The translations under genes and the position numbers were made by a program. A DNA stretch of 61,927 nucleotides, from the NCBI GenBank assembly GCA_041392305.1, contig JAWKMJ010000020.1, positions 1-61,927 on the forward strand, read 5' to 3'. Under the pieces are notes generated by a model that saw only the letters and a list, made by a program, of their open reading frames with translations, did no database searches and was not told the DNA's origin. The DNA is from JAGQYP01 sp041392305. Lineage in GTDB: Bacteria > Bacteroidota > Bacteroidia > Flavobacteriales_D > Crocinitomicaceae. The stretch's first letter is position 1; each line of letters begins with the position of its first letter. Below are positions 17,842 to 25,126 of the stretch, piece by piece.

Positions 17842-19056
17842 TTATTCGCCTATTTTAAGTTTATGGCCTAATTTCTCCTTTTTCGTTTTGAGGTAATTTT
17901 CATTATGAACGTTACATTCAATTTCAATAGGTACATTATCGACAATTTCGAGACCATAACCATTGAGTCCAGTCAGTTTTCTTGGGTTATTGGTAATTAA
18001 TCTAAGTTTTGTGATATTCAAACTTCTTAAAATTTGAGCTCCGATACCATAATCTCTTTCATCCATTTTAAAACCAAGTTCAAGATTTGCTTCCACAGTA
18101 TCATAGCCTTCTTCTTGAAGTTTATAGGCCTTTAATTTATTCACTAATCCAATACCCCTTCCCTCTTGATTCATATAAAGCACACAACCTTGTCCTTCTT
18201 TTTCGATCATGTCTAAAGCCGTTCTTAATTGAGGTCCACAGTCACATCTAAGAGAATCCAAAATATCTCCAGTAAAACAAGAAGAATGAACTCGAACTAA
18301 AATCGGATCCCCTTCTTTCCACTCGCCTTTCATTATAGCTAGATGCTCCTCGCCGGTAGTGGTTTGACGAAATGCAGCTAATCTAAAATTGCCATGAGTG
18401 GTTGGCATTTGTACCTCTACGATTTTTTCAACTAAAGATTCATTTTTCATTCTGTAGGCAATTAAATCTTTAATTGTGACAATCTTGAGATTGTGTTTTT
18501 TTGCGATTTCAATTAATTGAGGCATTCGCGCCATTGTTCCATCTTCATTCATAATTTCAACAATGGCGCCAGCTGGTTCAAACCCTGCTAATCTTGCGAA
18601 GTCAATTGCCGCCTCCGTGTGTCCTGCTCTCCGTAATACTCCTCCTGCTTTAGCTCGTAGCGGAAAGATATGTCCAGGTTTCCCAAGTTCCTCTGGTCTG
18701 GTATTTGGATCAATAAGTGCTTTAATTGTTTTTGCTCTATCTTGAGCAGAAATACCTGTCGTGCATCCATGACCTATCAAATCAATGGAAACAGTAAAAG
18801 GTGTTTCATAGGCAGCAGAATTAGATTGTACCATCATTTCCAAACCTAATTCATCGCATCTCTCTTCAATTAGTGGTGCACAAATCAAGCCTCTTCCATG
18901 AGTAGCCATAAAATTGATTACTTCTGGGGTAACATTTCTTGCAGCAGTAAGAAAGTCACCTTCATTTTCTCGGTCTTCATCATCCACAACGATAATTACC
19001 TTCCCTGCTTTTATCTCTTCAATCGCTTCCTCTATCGTATTTAATTGGAAATCCAT
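17842..19056 (-). CDS. ribBA: Bifunctional 3,4-dihydroxy-2-butanone 4-phosphate synthase / GTP cyclohydrolase II
   Basis: RibBA carries out the two entry steps of riboflavin synthesis: ribulose 5-phosphate to dihydroxybutanone phosphate, and GTP to the diaminopyrimidine intermediate. The N-terminal RibB half shows VVDDEDRENEGD, the THGRGLICAPL strand and GHTEAAIDFARLAG. The RibA half shows the zinc site HSSCFTGDILDSLRCDCG and MNQEGRGIGLVNKLKAY. The frame is open from a TTG at 19074, but the ATG at 19056 (404 residues, MDFQLNTIEEAIEEI) matches the family. Riboflavin supply also feeds the flavins of the Nqr complex encoded upstream. Confidence 0.95.
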   Translation of the reverse strand: MDFQLNTIEEAIEEIKAGKVIIVVDDEDRENEGDFLTAARNVTPEVINFMATHGRGLICAPLIEERCDELGLEMMVQSNSAAYETPFTVSIDLIGHGCTTGISAQDRAKTIKALIDPNTRPEELGKPGHIFPLRAKAGGVLRRAGHTEAAIDFARLAGFEPAGAIVEIMNEDGTMARMPQLIEIAKKHNLKIVTIKDLIAYRMKNESLVEKIVEVQMPTTHGNFRLAAFRQTTTGEEHLAIMKGEWKEGDPILVRVHSSCFTGDILDSLRCDCGPQLRTALDMIEKEGQGCVLYMNQEGRGIGLVNKLKAYKLQEEGYDTVEANLELGFKMDERDYGIGAQILRSLNITKLRLITNNPRKLTGLNGYGLEIVDNVPIEIECNVHNENYLKTKKEKLGHKLKIGE

Positions 19057-19103
19057 AACCTCTTTTTTTAGCAAAATTAACCATTAATAAGTGTAAAACC
19101 GAA

Positions 19104-20270
19104 CTAATTGGTCATTAGTTCAATGAGTTTTTGGACAGATTTCTGCCAGCTAAAACGTAATCGAACAAATTCTCTTCCATTTGAAGACAATTTATCATAA
19201 AGCTCTTTATTCTTCATGACACGTCTGATTTGCTCAATAAATTCATCCTCCGTATTCGCAACTAAAATTTCAGATTCTATACCTGCCCCTAGTGGCTTAT
19301 TACCCAAATCTGTTGTGATTATGGGCAATCCCATGGCCATAGCTTCAAGAATTTTATTTTGTACTCCAGTACCAATAAACATAGGTGCAATAAATACTCT
19401 AGCTTCTTTGTAAACTTCTCGAATATCTTCAACCCATCCGGTGCATTCAACATTTGGAACAGCTAATTTGTTCAATTTTTCCGAATTGGCTCCCGCAATT
19501 ACAAATTGAAGATCCTTCGCTTTTACGGCTAATCTGTTTTCAATAAATTCAGAGGCTTTAACATTTGGAGGATAGGACATGTTTCCAGTAAAAAGTACTT
19601 TACCTTGATTATTCCATTTTGATGGTAGATCAAAAAAACTTTCATCAATTCCATTAGAAACTATCTCAATTTGTTTTCGATTCACGTGAAAAATAAACTC
19701 TCTATCGATATCAGAAATTATTGTTTTCTTGTCAAAATATTCAAATATTAAAGATTCGTACTTTAAAAGTCGCTTGTGCTCTGACTTAAAAAGGGGACGC
19801 ATTAAAAAATTAACATGTTCAATTCTTCTTTCCACACCTTTGCTGAAAGCATCCATATAGTCCAATGTTTTCGGAATCGAATGTATATTTTTCACGTATT
19901 CTGCTGTTCGAATCAATTGGGAATAAATGTGATCTGGCTGGATAAAAGAAATATATTGATGAATCTTTTTCTTGATACTAGGATTATAAAAATAAGCAAC
20001 TTGGTAGGGAACTCCCGTAACCCATGCTTTCAATAATTGGAACATTTTCGACCAACGCCCTATTCTAAATATCTTTATTTCCTTGCAGTATTGATCCAGA
20101 TTTTTGAGGTTGTACGACTCTGATTCTGTATCTAAACAAATCAAATAAATGTCATAACGAGCTGAAAGGTGCTTAATTTGATAGAAAGCACGAAGTTTAT
20201 CCCCTTTGTCCAGTTTAGCGGGAACCCTCGAAACTAACATCACTAATTTTTTCTTTTCAGAAGAGTTCAT
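19104..20270 (-). CDS. Glycosyltransferase, GT4-like (GT-B fold)
   Basis: A 388-residue GT-B glycosyltransferase. The N-terminal LVSRVPAKLDKGDKLRAF is like the PEP-CTERM/exopolysaccharide-associated sugar transferases. The C-terminal nucleotide-sugar half holds GKVLFTGNMSYPPNVKASEF, the EDIREVYKEARVFIAPMFIG stretch and GVQNKILEAMAMGLPIITTD with the usual E-x7-E region. Its start overlaps the end of the neighbouring glycosyltransferase by 14 bases, so the two act in the same cell-surface polysaccharide or lipid glycan pathway. Donor and acceptor sugars cannot be read from sequence. Confidence 0.85.
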   Translation of the reverse strand: MNSSEKKKLVMLVSRVPAKLDKGDKLRAFYQIKHLSARYDIYLICLDTESESYNLKNLDQYCKEIKIFRIGRWSKMFQLLKAWVTGVPYQVAYFYNPSIKKKIHQYISFIQPDHIYSQLIRTAEYVKNIHSIPKTLDYMDAFSKGVERRIEHVNFLMRPLFKSEHKRLLKYESLIFEYFDKKTIISDIDREFIFHVNRKQIEIVSNGIDESFFDLPSKWNNQGKVLFTGNMSYPPNVKASEFIENRLAVKAKDLQFVIAGANSEKLNKLAVPNVECTGWVEDIREVYKEARVFIAPMFIGTGVQNKILEAMAMGLPIITTDLGNKPLGAGIESEILVANTEDEFIEQIRRVMKNKELYDKLSSNGREFVRLRFSWQKSVQKLIELMTN

Positions 20271-21450
20271 GATAAAACTGGATTAACTCTCTAATTATTT
20301 TTTCATTATTGAATTTAGATTCGATCAGGTTTCTGGCATTTCTACCTATTCGATTGATTTCTCCTGGATGATTGATAATGAATTGAATTTTTTCTCTAAA
20401 CTGTTTTGGTGTATTAGCAATTAAAATATTCTCCCCATCCTTATAATCAATCCCTTCCGCACCAATTGATGTGGAAATGATTGTTTTTCCCAGAGCCATT
20501 CCTTCAATTATTTTCACTCGAATTCCACTTGCCGATAGTAAAGGAACGATCATAACATCATAAGTATTCATGAAATCGTAAGCAGACTCTACTTCTCCAT
20601 GAATTGCAATTTTTTCGCTTTCTTCTCTTAACAACCATTCCGGCATATTTCTGCCAGCCAAGTGAATTTTAAAAGATGTATCTGTCTTACGAATCACCTT
20701 ATCGATAAGCCAAAGAATCCCTTCTTGATTTGGACTCCAATCCATAGATCCAATATGAAAAAAAGAAACCTCTTTTGGCTCCTCTTTCGAATTCAAATAA
20801 GGAATATTGGATAGATCAATCCCAAAAGGAATAGAAGCCATAGGTACTTTACATTTTAACTCTTTAAAGCGTTCAGTATCTTTATCACTTATGGAAGCAA
20901 TAGCATCTACTTTATTAATCACATCCAACTCGTATGATTTTAGATTTTTCGCCAGATGCTTTAAATATAATTTTTTCAGTTTTTTACCCTCTGTATCTGA
21001 CAAACGTTCCCAAATTAAATATTCTAAATTATGAGATCTCAAAACGATTTTTGCTTTAGAATGCCTTTTAATCGCACTCAGATACGGTGTCATGAAAATT
21101 GACTCCAAATGAATGACATCATAACTTTCCGAGTCCAATATTGTGATTAGCTTTTTTTCAAAATCCGGAGAAAAAAAACGTGAAACATTGTAGGAATCGC
21201 GCGTGACCAGACAGGAGAATGCATCAACAATATTGAGTCTTACATCGATATAGACCGCTTCAGGATTTACTGCTTTTCGAATTTTGGCCGGGAATTTTGA
21301 AATCTTAAATGGATGTTTGTCAGTTGATACAGTCAAAACTTTGACTTCCTCGCCTGCTTCAACCAAGCCTGATGTAATATTTCCCATTGCGATAGATCCC
21401 CCGTCGTAAGATGGGAATGGTGGTTTATTACATAGTTGAAGAATTTTCAT
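20257..21450 (-). CDS. Glycosyltransferase, GT4-like (GT-B fold)
   Basis: A 397-residue GT-B enzyme. The acceptor half begins MKILQLCNKPPFPSYDGGSI with the glycine-rich loop. The donor half contains VSFFHIGSMDWSPNQEGILW and SASGIRVKIIEGMALGKTII, including the conserved Glu of retaining GT4 enzymes. It overlaps the next glycosyltransferase by 14 bases and lies five bases after the LptF/G-like permease, so it likely belongs to envelope glycan assembly. Confidence 0.87.
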   Translation of the reverse strand: MKILQLCNKPPFPSYDGGSIAMGNITSGLVEAGEEVKVLTVSTDKHPFKISKFPAKIRKAVNPEAVYIDVRLNIVDAFSCLVTRDSYNVSRFFSPDFEKKLITILDSESYDVIHLESIFMTPYLSAIKRHSKAKIVLRSHNLEYLIWERLSDTEGKKLKKLYLKHLAKNLKSYELDVINKVDAIASISDKDTERFKELKCKVPMASIPFGIDLSNIPYLNSKEEPKEVSFFHIGSMDWSPNQEGILWLIDKVIRKTDTSFKIHLAGRNMPEWLLREESEKIAIHGEVESAYDFMNTYDVMIVPLLSASGIRVKIIEGMALGKTIISTSIGAEGIDYKDGENILIANTPKQFREKIQFIINHPGEINRIGRNARNLIESKFNNEKIIRELIQFYHELF

Positions 21451-21455
21451 TTGCC

Positions 21456-23069
21456 TTATTTCTTACGCAAATTTAGTCTTTTAAAAACTCTTATAAAACC
21501 GAATACTTTTAAAAAAGATTCCTTCCTAAAAATCTGGGAGTCATTTGAAGCTTTTACCAAAATGAAAATTGCCAAAGGAGTCAAAATAAATGTACTCAAC
21601 CACATTCCCAACCATGGTTCCAACACTTGAGATTTTACCATTTTTTCTCCTGTAATCATCAAAACGTAATAGATAATAAAGAGGAAAACAGAAACCACGA
21701 TAGGCATTCCTAAACCACCCTTTCTAATGATTGCTCCAAGGGGTGCTCCTATGCAAAACAAAACCAAAATTGAAATGGAAAGCGTAAACTTTCGATGCCA
21801 TTCCATTTTGTATTTATCCAGACTCATATTCCGATTATTTATGATTTGAATATATTGATTGAGTTCATTTTTGCGATTTCTAAGCTTAACCGCTGAAGTC
21901 TGAATAGCTTTATTTCTGGTATCTTTCTTCCATTTAGATATATCTATATTCCTTTCAGTTACGACTTTCCCTTGCTTATCTTGAGTATTAGATTCAACAA
22001 TCTGTTTTTTTTGTTTGAGCGTATCAGAAAATGGTGCTTTTTTAATTTGATCCTTCTGTTTTTGACTATTTTCTTTTTTGAAATTCGCCTCAATCATCTT
22101 AGCGGCTATTTCATCTGAAGGAGATCTGTTCTCATTAGCTTGACCGGCTTGCCCTTTCTGATAATTTTTTGCAACAAAATATTCATGTTGATTTTTAATG
22201 TTTTTACTGAAACTCACTACAATTTCTTGGTTCAACTTAGCCACTGAATCCATTGCATTTTCCAGCTGGTAAATATTCAGCATTTCAACATTATTTTTAA
22301 AAATCTCTTGATTTGATCTATTTGTTGAGAATCCAGACAAATCGAAACGTATGGTAGCCTTTTCAAATTTTGATTTTCTAAAAGGCATATTGCGCGCATT
22401 TTTAGCATTGGTCTCATTAGTACTCTCATAAACCCGACCATTCATCAACTCCAGATACAAAAATTTTTGATCGGAAGAATTGTACATGTGGCCACTTTCA
22501 GAACGGATTACTTTGATGTTTCTAGGAGCAGTGTGATCGTAAATCACAATATCTTTTAGTCTTGAGTTTTCCTTATCAATTTCATTTGCTTTAATTGCAT
22601 ATCCTTCGAAATTGTAATAAAATTCACCTGCATCTAAGCTAAAAGTGGGCTTTTGTTGTTGAATATCATAAATGATCCATCTCCATTTTAAATTAGCGAC
22701 TGGAAGAGCGTAATTGGAAAAATAAAAGGTGCCGACAGATAAAAGAATCATCAAACTAAACAAAGGAAATAGTATACGATAGAGCGAAAGTCCCGACGCT
22801 TTCAATGCTGTAAGCTCGTTGTTTTCAGCTAAATTACCTAAAGTCATAATCGAAGAAATCAATACCGCTAAAGGAAGGGCCAAAGGAATGATACTCGCAG
22901 AGACGTAAAAAAGCAATTCCAAAATGATAAAGGTATCCAACCCTTTTCCCATTAGATCATCAATGTACTTCCAAAAGAACTGCATGACCAATAGAAATAC
23001 AGATATTGCAAATGTAATGGCAAACGGTCCAATGAAGGACTTAATCGAAAATGTGTGTAATTTTTTCAA
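21456..23069 (-). CDS. LptF/LptG family permease (lipopolysaccharide export)
   Basis: A 537-residue inner membrane protein with three helices at each end (SFIGPFAITFAISVFLLVMQ and IILELLFYVSASIIPLALPL at the start; the last three between residues 430 and 520) around a large hydrophilic domain, the layout of LptF and LptG. The conserved MTLGNLAENNELTALKASGL and GAPLGAIIRKGGLGMPI segments are visible. These permeases form the LptB2FG ABC transporter that drives LPS to the outer membrane. A Lys/Gln-rich insert near residues 300-390 is longer than in enterics, as is common in Bacteroidota. LptF and LptG cannot be told apart here. Confidence 0.9.
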   Translation of the reverse strand: MKKLHTFSIKSFIGPFAITFAISVFLLVMQFFWKYIDDLMGKGLDTFIILELLFYVSASIIPLALPLAVLISSIMTLGNLAENNELTALKASGLSLYRILFPLFSLMILLSVGTFYFSNYALPVANLKWRWIIYDIQQQKPTFSLDAGEFYYNFEGYAIKANEIDKENSRLKDIVIYDHTAPRNIKVIRSESGHMYNSSDQKFLYLELMNGRVYESTNETNAKNARNMPFRKSKFEKATIRFDLSGFSTNRSNQEIFKNNVEMLNIYQLENAMDSVAKLNQEIVVSFSKNIKNQHEYFVAKNYQKGQAGQANENRSPSDEIAAKMIEANFKKENSQKQKDQIKKAPFSDTLKQKKQIVESNTQDKQGKVVTERNIDISKWKKDTRNKAIQTSAVKLRNRKNELNQYIQIINNRNMSLDKYKMEWHRKFTLSISILVLFCIGAPLGAIIRKGGLGMPIVVSVFLFIIYYVLMITGEKMVKSQVLEPWLGMWLSTFILTPLAIFILVKASNDSQIFRKESFLKVFGFIRVFKRLNLRKK

Positions 23070-23107
23070 TGCTTCAATAACAAAGAAAAACCGAATTTAT
23101 TGCTTGA

Positions 23108-23497
23108 TTAGCATCCTAAAACATGCATCAACTCTGCTACCTGGTTCTCCCACAGCAACTTTGCTTCTTCAATTTCATCCTCTTCAGCAAAATCCGTCAC
23201 AATCAGAGCAACATCTTTAGTGATATCATCGACCACAATTTTCAGTTCAAAATAGGATTTGATTCCTTCTTCTTCATCTTCAATCCATTGAAATTTAATT
23301 GATTCCCCGCTTTTTGCTGATAATTTTCTGGCTTGTTCCTCTGCTCCATCCCAGATGAATGTAAAAATATCTTCTCTTAGGTTTACATCATCCGCAAACC
23401 ATTCGCTCAAACCACTAGGAGTACTCAACATATTATAAAGTACTTTTGTAGAAGTATTGATTACAAACTCCAACTGGTATTTTTCCTTCTGTGGCAT
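23108..23497 (-). CDS. START-like domain protein (SRPBCC fold)
   Basis: A 129-residue soluble protein that matches the Bacteroidota START-like family: YQLEFVINTSTKVLYNMLST, LSEWFADDVNL, FTFIWDGAEEQARKL and a C-terminal helix ending LLWENQVAELMHVLG. The helix-grip fold suggests a hydrophobic ligand, but no substrate is known. Its start lies on the far side of the minus-strand run that continues through the permease, glycosyltransferases and ribBA. Length matches the family. Confidence 0.85.
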   Translation of the reverse strand: MPQKEKYQLEFVINTSTKVLYNMLSTPSGLSEWFADDVNLREDIFTFIWDGAEEQARKLSAKSGESIKFQWIEDEEEGIKSYFELKIVVDDITKDVALIVTDFAEEDEIEEAKLLWENQVAELMHVLGC

Positions 23498-23726
23498 TAT
23501 AAAAAGATTTTAAAGGCTATACTTGTGCTTAGCTGTTTTAACATGGCGGGCAAGATAAGAAAATTTTTTCAATAGGGACTCCAGACTTAAATCTCAGAAT
23601 ATTAATGAGTACTATGTAAGAATTCAACTACGTAACCTGAATTTCTAAAACCAAGTAAAGCCTTATTATACCAGCTGATTTGCTCCTAAACATTGAAAAA
23701 CTATAAAATCAAACACAATTCTTTTC

Positions 23727-23753
23727 TTGAATTTTAAAAATATTATATCTTTG
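23727..23753 (+). promoter_or_regulatory. Promoter of tRNA-Met
   Basis: TTG at 23727-23729 and TATCTTTG at 23746-23753 match the Bacteroidota promoter elements with a 16-base spacer. The tRNA begins 25 bases after the -7 box. Confidence 0.65.
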
Positions 23754-23778
23754 CACCCGCAAAACTGATTTGCTAAAT

Positions 23779-23852
23779 GGCGAGATAGCTCAGATGGTTA
23801 GAGCGCAGGATTCATAACCCTGAGGTCCCGGGTTCAACTCCCGGTCTCGCTA
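23779..23852 (+). tRNA. tRNA-Met (CAT anticodon)
   Basis: A full cloverleaf of 74 bases is visible: acceptor stem GGCGAGA with TCTCGCT (the first pair is G-U), D arm with AGCTCAGATGGTTAGAGC, anticodon arm CAGGATTCATAACCCTG, T arm CCCGGGTTCAACTCCCGG and discriminator A. CCA is not encoded. The anticodon is CAT; the arms resemble the elongator methionine tRNA rather than the initiator, which normally has three G-C pairs in its anticodon stem. Confidence 0.95.
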
Positions 23853-23856
23853 CAAG

Positions 23857-23886
23857 GAAGCTCGATGGAAACATTGGGCTTTTTTA
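23857..23886 (+). terminator. Terminator after tRNA-Met, copy 1
   Basis: A ten-base-pair stem (AAGCTCGATG with CATTGGGCTT), a GAAA tetraloop and a T tract directly follow the tRNA. Confidence 0.8.
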
Positions 23887-23944
23887 TTGTCCATACATTT
23901 TACGCAGGATTAGCTATCGCTGAGATCGCTGCGCTAAGTACATA

Positions 23945-23984
23945 TCCGTCAGCTGACGGACCCGGGTTTCCGTCAGTGGACGGA
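23945..23984. repeat. REP-like palindrome pair inside the duplicated tRNA T arm
   Basis: TCCGTCAGCTGACGGA (23945-23960) is a perfect 16-base palindrome. TCCGTCAGTGGACGGA (23969-23984) is a near copy. The second sits where the T loop of the duplicated tRNA end should be. Confidence 0.75.
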
Positions 23985-24007
23985 CAGGCCGAGTCCCGGT
24001 CTCGCTA

Positions 24008-24044
24008 CAAGGAAGCTCGATGGAAACATCGGGCTTTTTTTTTG
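24008..24044 (+). terminator. Terminator, copy 2 (duplicated)
   Basis: Same hairpin as copy 1, AAGCTCGATG-GAAA-CATCGGGCTT, now with one more Watson-Crick pair and a longer T run. Confidence 0.7.
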
Positions 24045-24095
24045 TAACATTTAAAAGATTGTTGATTATGTTCTAAAACCAAAATCACTTTTAAC

Positions 24096-25093
24096 ATGAA
24101 AACAAAACGAACTCTAATTTTCACCTTTACTTTTTTACATTTTACAACTTTTTCACTCAGTCAAACTCCAAAGGAAATCAGCAAAATGCACAAGGAGTTT
24201 AATAAACACTTTTCGAGCTATGTATATGTGCCCTCCGGAGCTGTACAGCTATTAGAAGATAAAGATTCCATGGTTTCCTTTCGCCATTTTTATATGTCGC
24301 AAGGAGAAGTTTCCAATCAGAATTATTCAGAATTTTTAGAGGATATTGGTTCAAAAATCTCAAAAGATTCGCTAAAGGCTCTATTCATTTCGAGTTATGC
24401 TTCCTGACACAACAGTTCATGGAGAGAAATTGAACCTACTTCATATGTTAGTCAATTATAGAATATTTATTTGAGATGGCATCCAGCATATAGGGATTAT
24501 CCTGTAGTAGGTATCACTCACAAAACAGGCAAAAGCTTATTGCAAATGGTTGACTTATAGACACTTAATACCTGATGGTATATCTCCATTCAAAAAAAGG
24601 TGTTAATCGCTCGATTTCCATTAAAATCTGAATGGGAATATGCAGCTTCTAAAAGGCAGTCAAGATGGAAAGAGCCTATATCCGTGGGAATGAAGACAAA
24701 CTTATTTAAAAACAGAGATGAAGAAGGACAGTGTATTTATTGAAATGGATCAGATAATATCGCTTTTATCAAAAAGGAACAATTAAATGATTCAACCTAT
24801 ATTACTGATTCACGAAAATGTAATAGCAATATTATTGTGATTTTCGCCTAAAGATTATCATTACAAAATGTATCACCTCACCTTGTAGAGCATACAAACC
24901 CAATGCTTTCGGCCTTTACAACATGGCTGGAAATGTTTCCGAATTCGTACAGGAAAAAGGAATCCTAAAAGGTGGCTCATTCAATAGTACAGGGTATTAT
25001 CTGAATATATATCATTCTGAAGAATATAAGGAACCGGATTACCGAAGTGCGGAAACAGGATTTAGAATTGTGATTCAAATTATTGAATACTAA
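24096..25093 (+). pseudogene. Degraded formylglycine-generating-enzyme-like (SUMF1/GldK-type) gene
   Basis: The first 103 codons are intact: a signal peptide, then YVYVPSGAVQLLEDKDSMVSF and FYMSQGEVSNQNYSEFL, the opening of FGE-sulfatase-domain proteins. The frame then stops at 24405, but the rest of the domain can be followed in shifting frames: WREIEPTSYVSQL, WHPAYRDYPVVGITHK, FPLKSEWEYAA, PWGNEDK, and finally GLYNMAGNVSEFVQEKGILK, GGSFNSTGYYLN and YRSAETGFRIV up to a stop at 25093. Several separate frameshifts and stops are needed, so this is a dead gene rather than one sequencing error. In Bacteroidota such domains occur in GldJ/GldK gliding and T9SS lipoproteins and in sulfatase maturation; which one this was is not clear. 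Confidence 0.85.
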
Positions 25094-25126
25094 ACAAAAT
25101 AGCCGTAATTTTATTCTTTCTTTGGA

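Larger units (their letters stand above)
23839..24041 (+). repeat. 48-bp direct repeat of the tRNA 3' end plus terminator
   Basis: Bases 23839-23886 (3' part of the T arm, acceptor strand and terminator) recur at 23994-24041 with one difference (ATTGGG to ATCGGG). The second copy also keeps an upstream CCCGGGTT at 23961, so most of the T arm was copied and then interrupted. The 107 bases between the copies hold two palindromes and no gene. Confidence 0.85.

Noticed and set aside
23865..24047. Open frame across the duplicated tRNA end
   Set aside because: It covers two terminator hairpins and REP palindromes; coding is implausible.
24096..24407. A genuine small 103-residue protein
   Set aside because: The sequence continues as a formylglycine-generating-enzyme-like domain in other frames up to 25093, so it is the head of a pseudogene.
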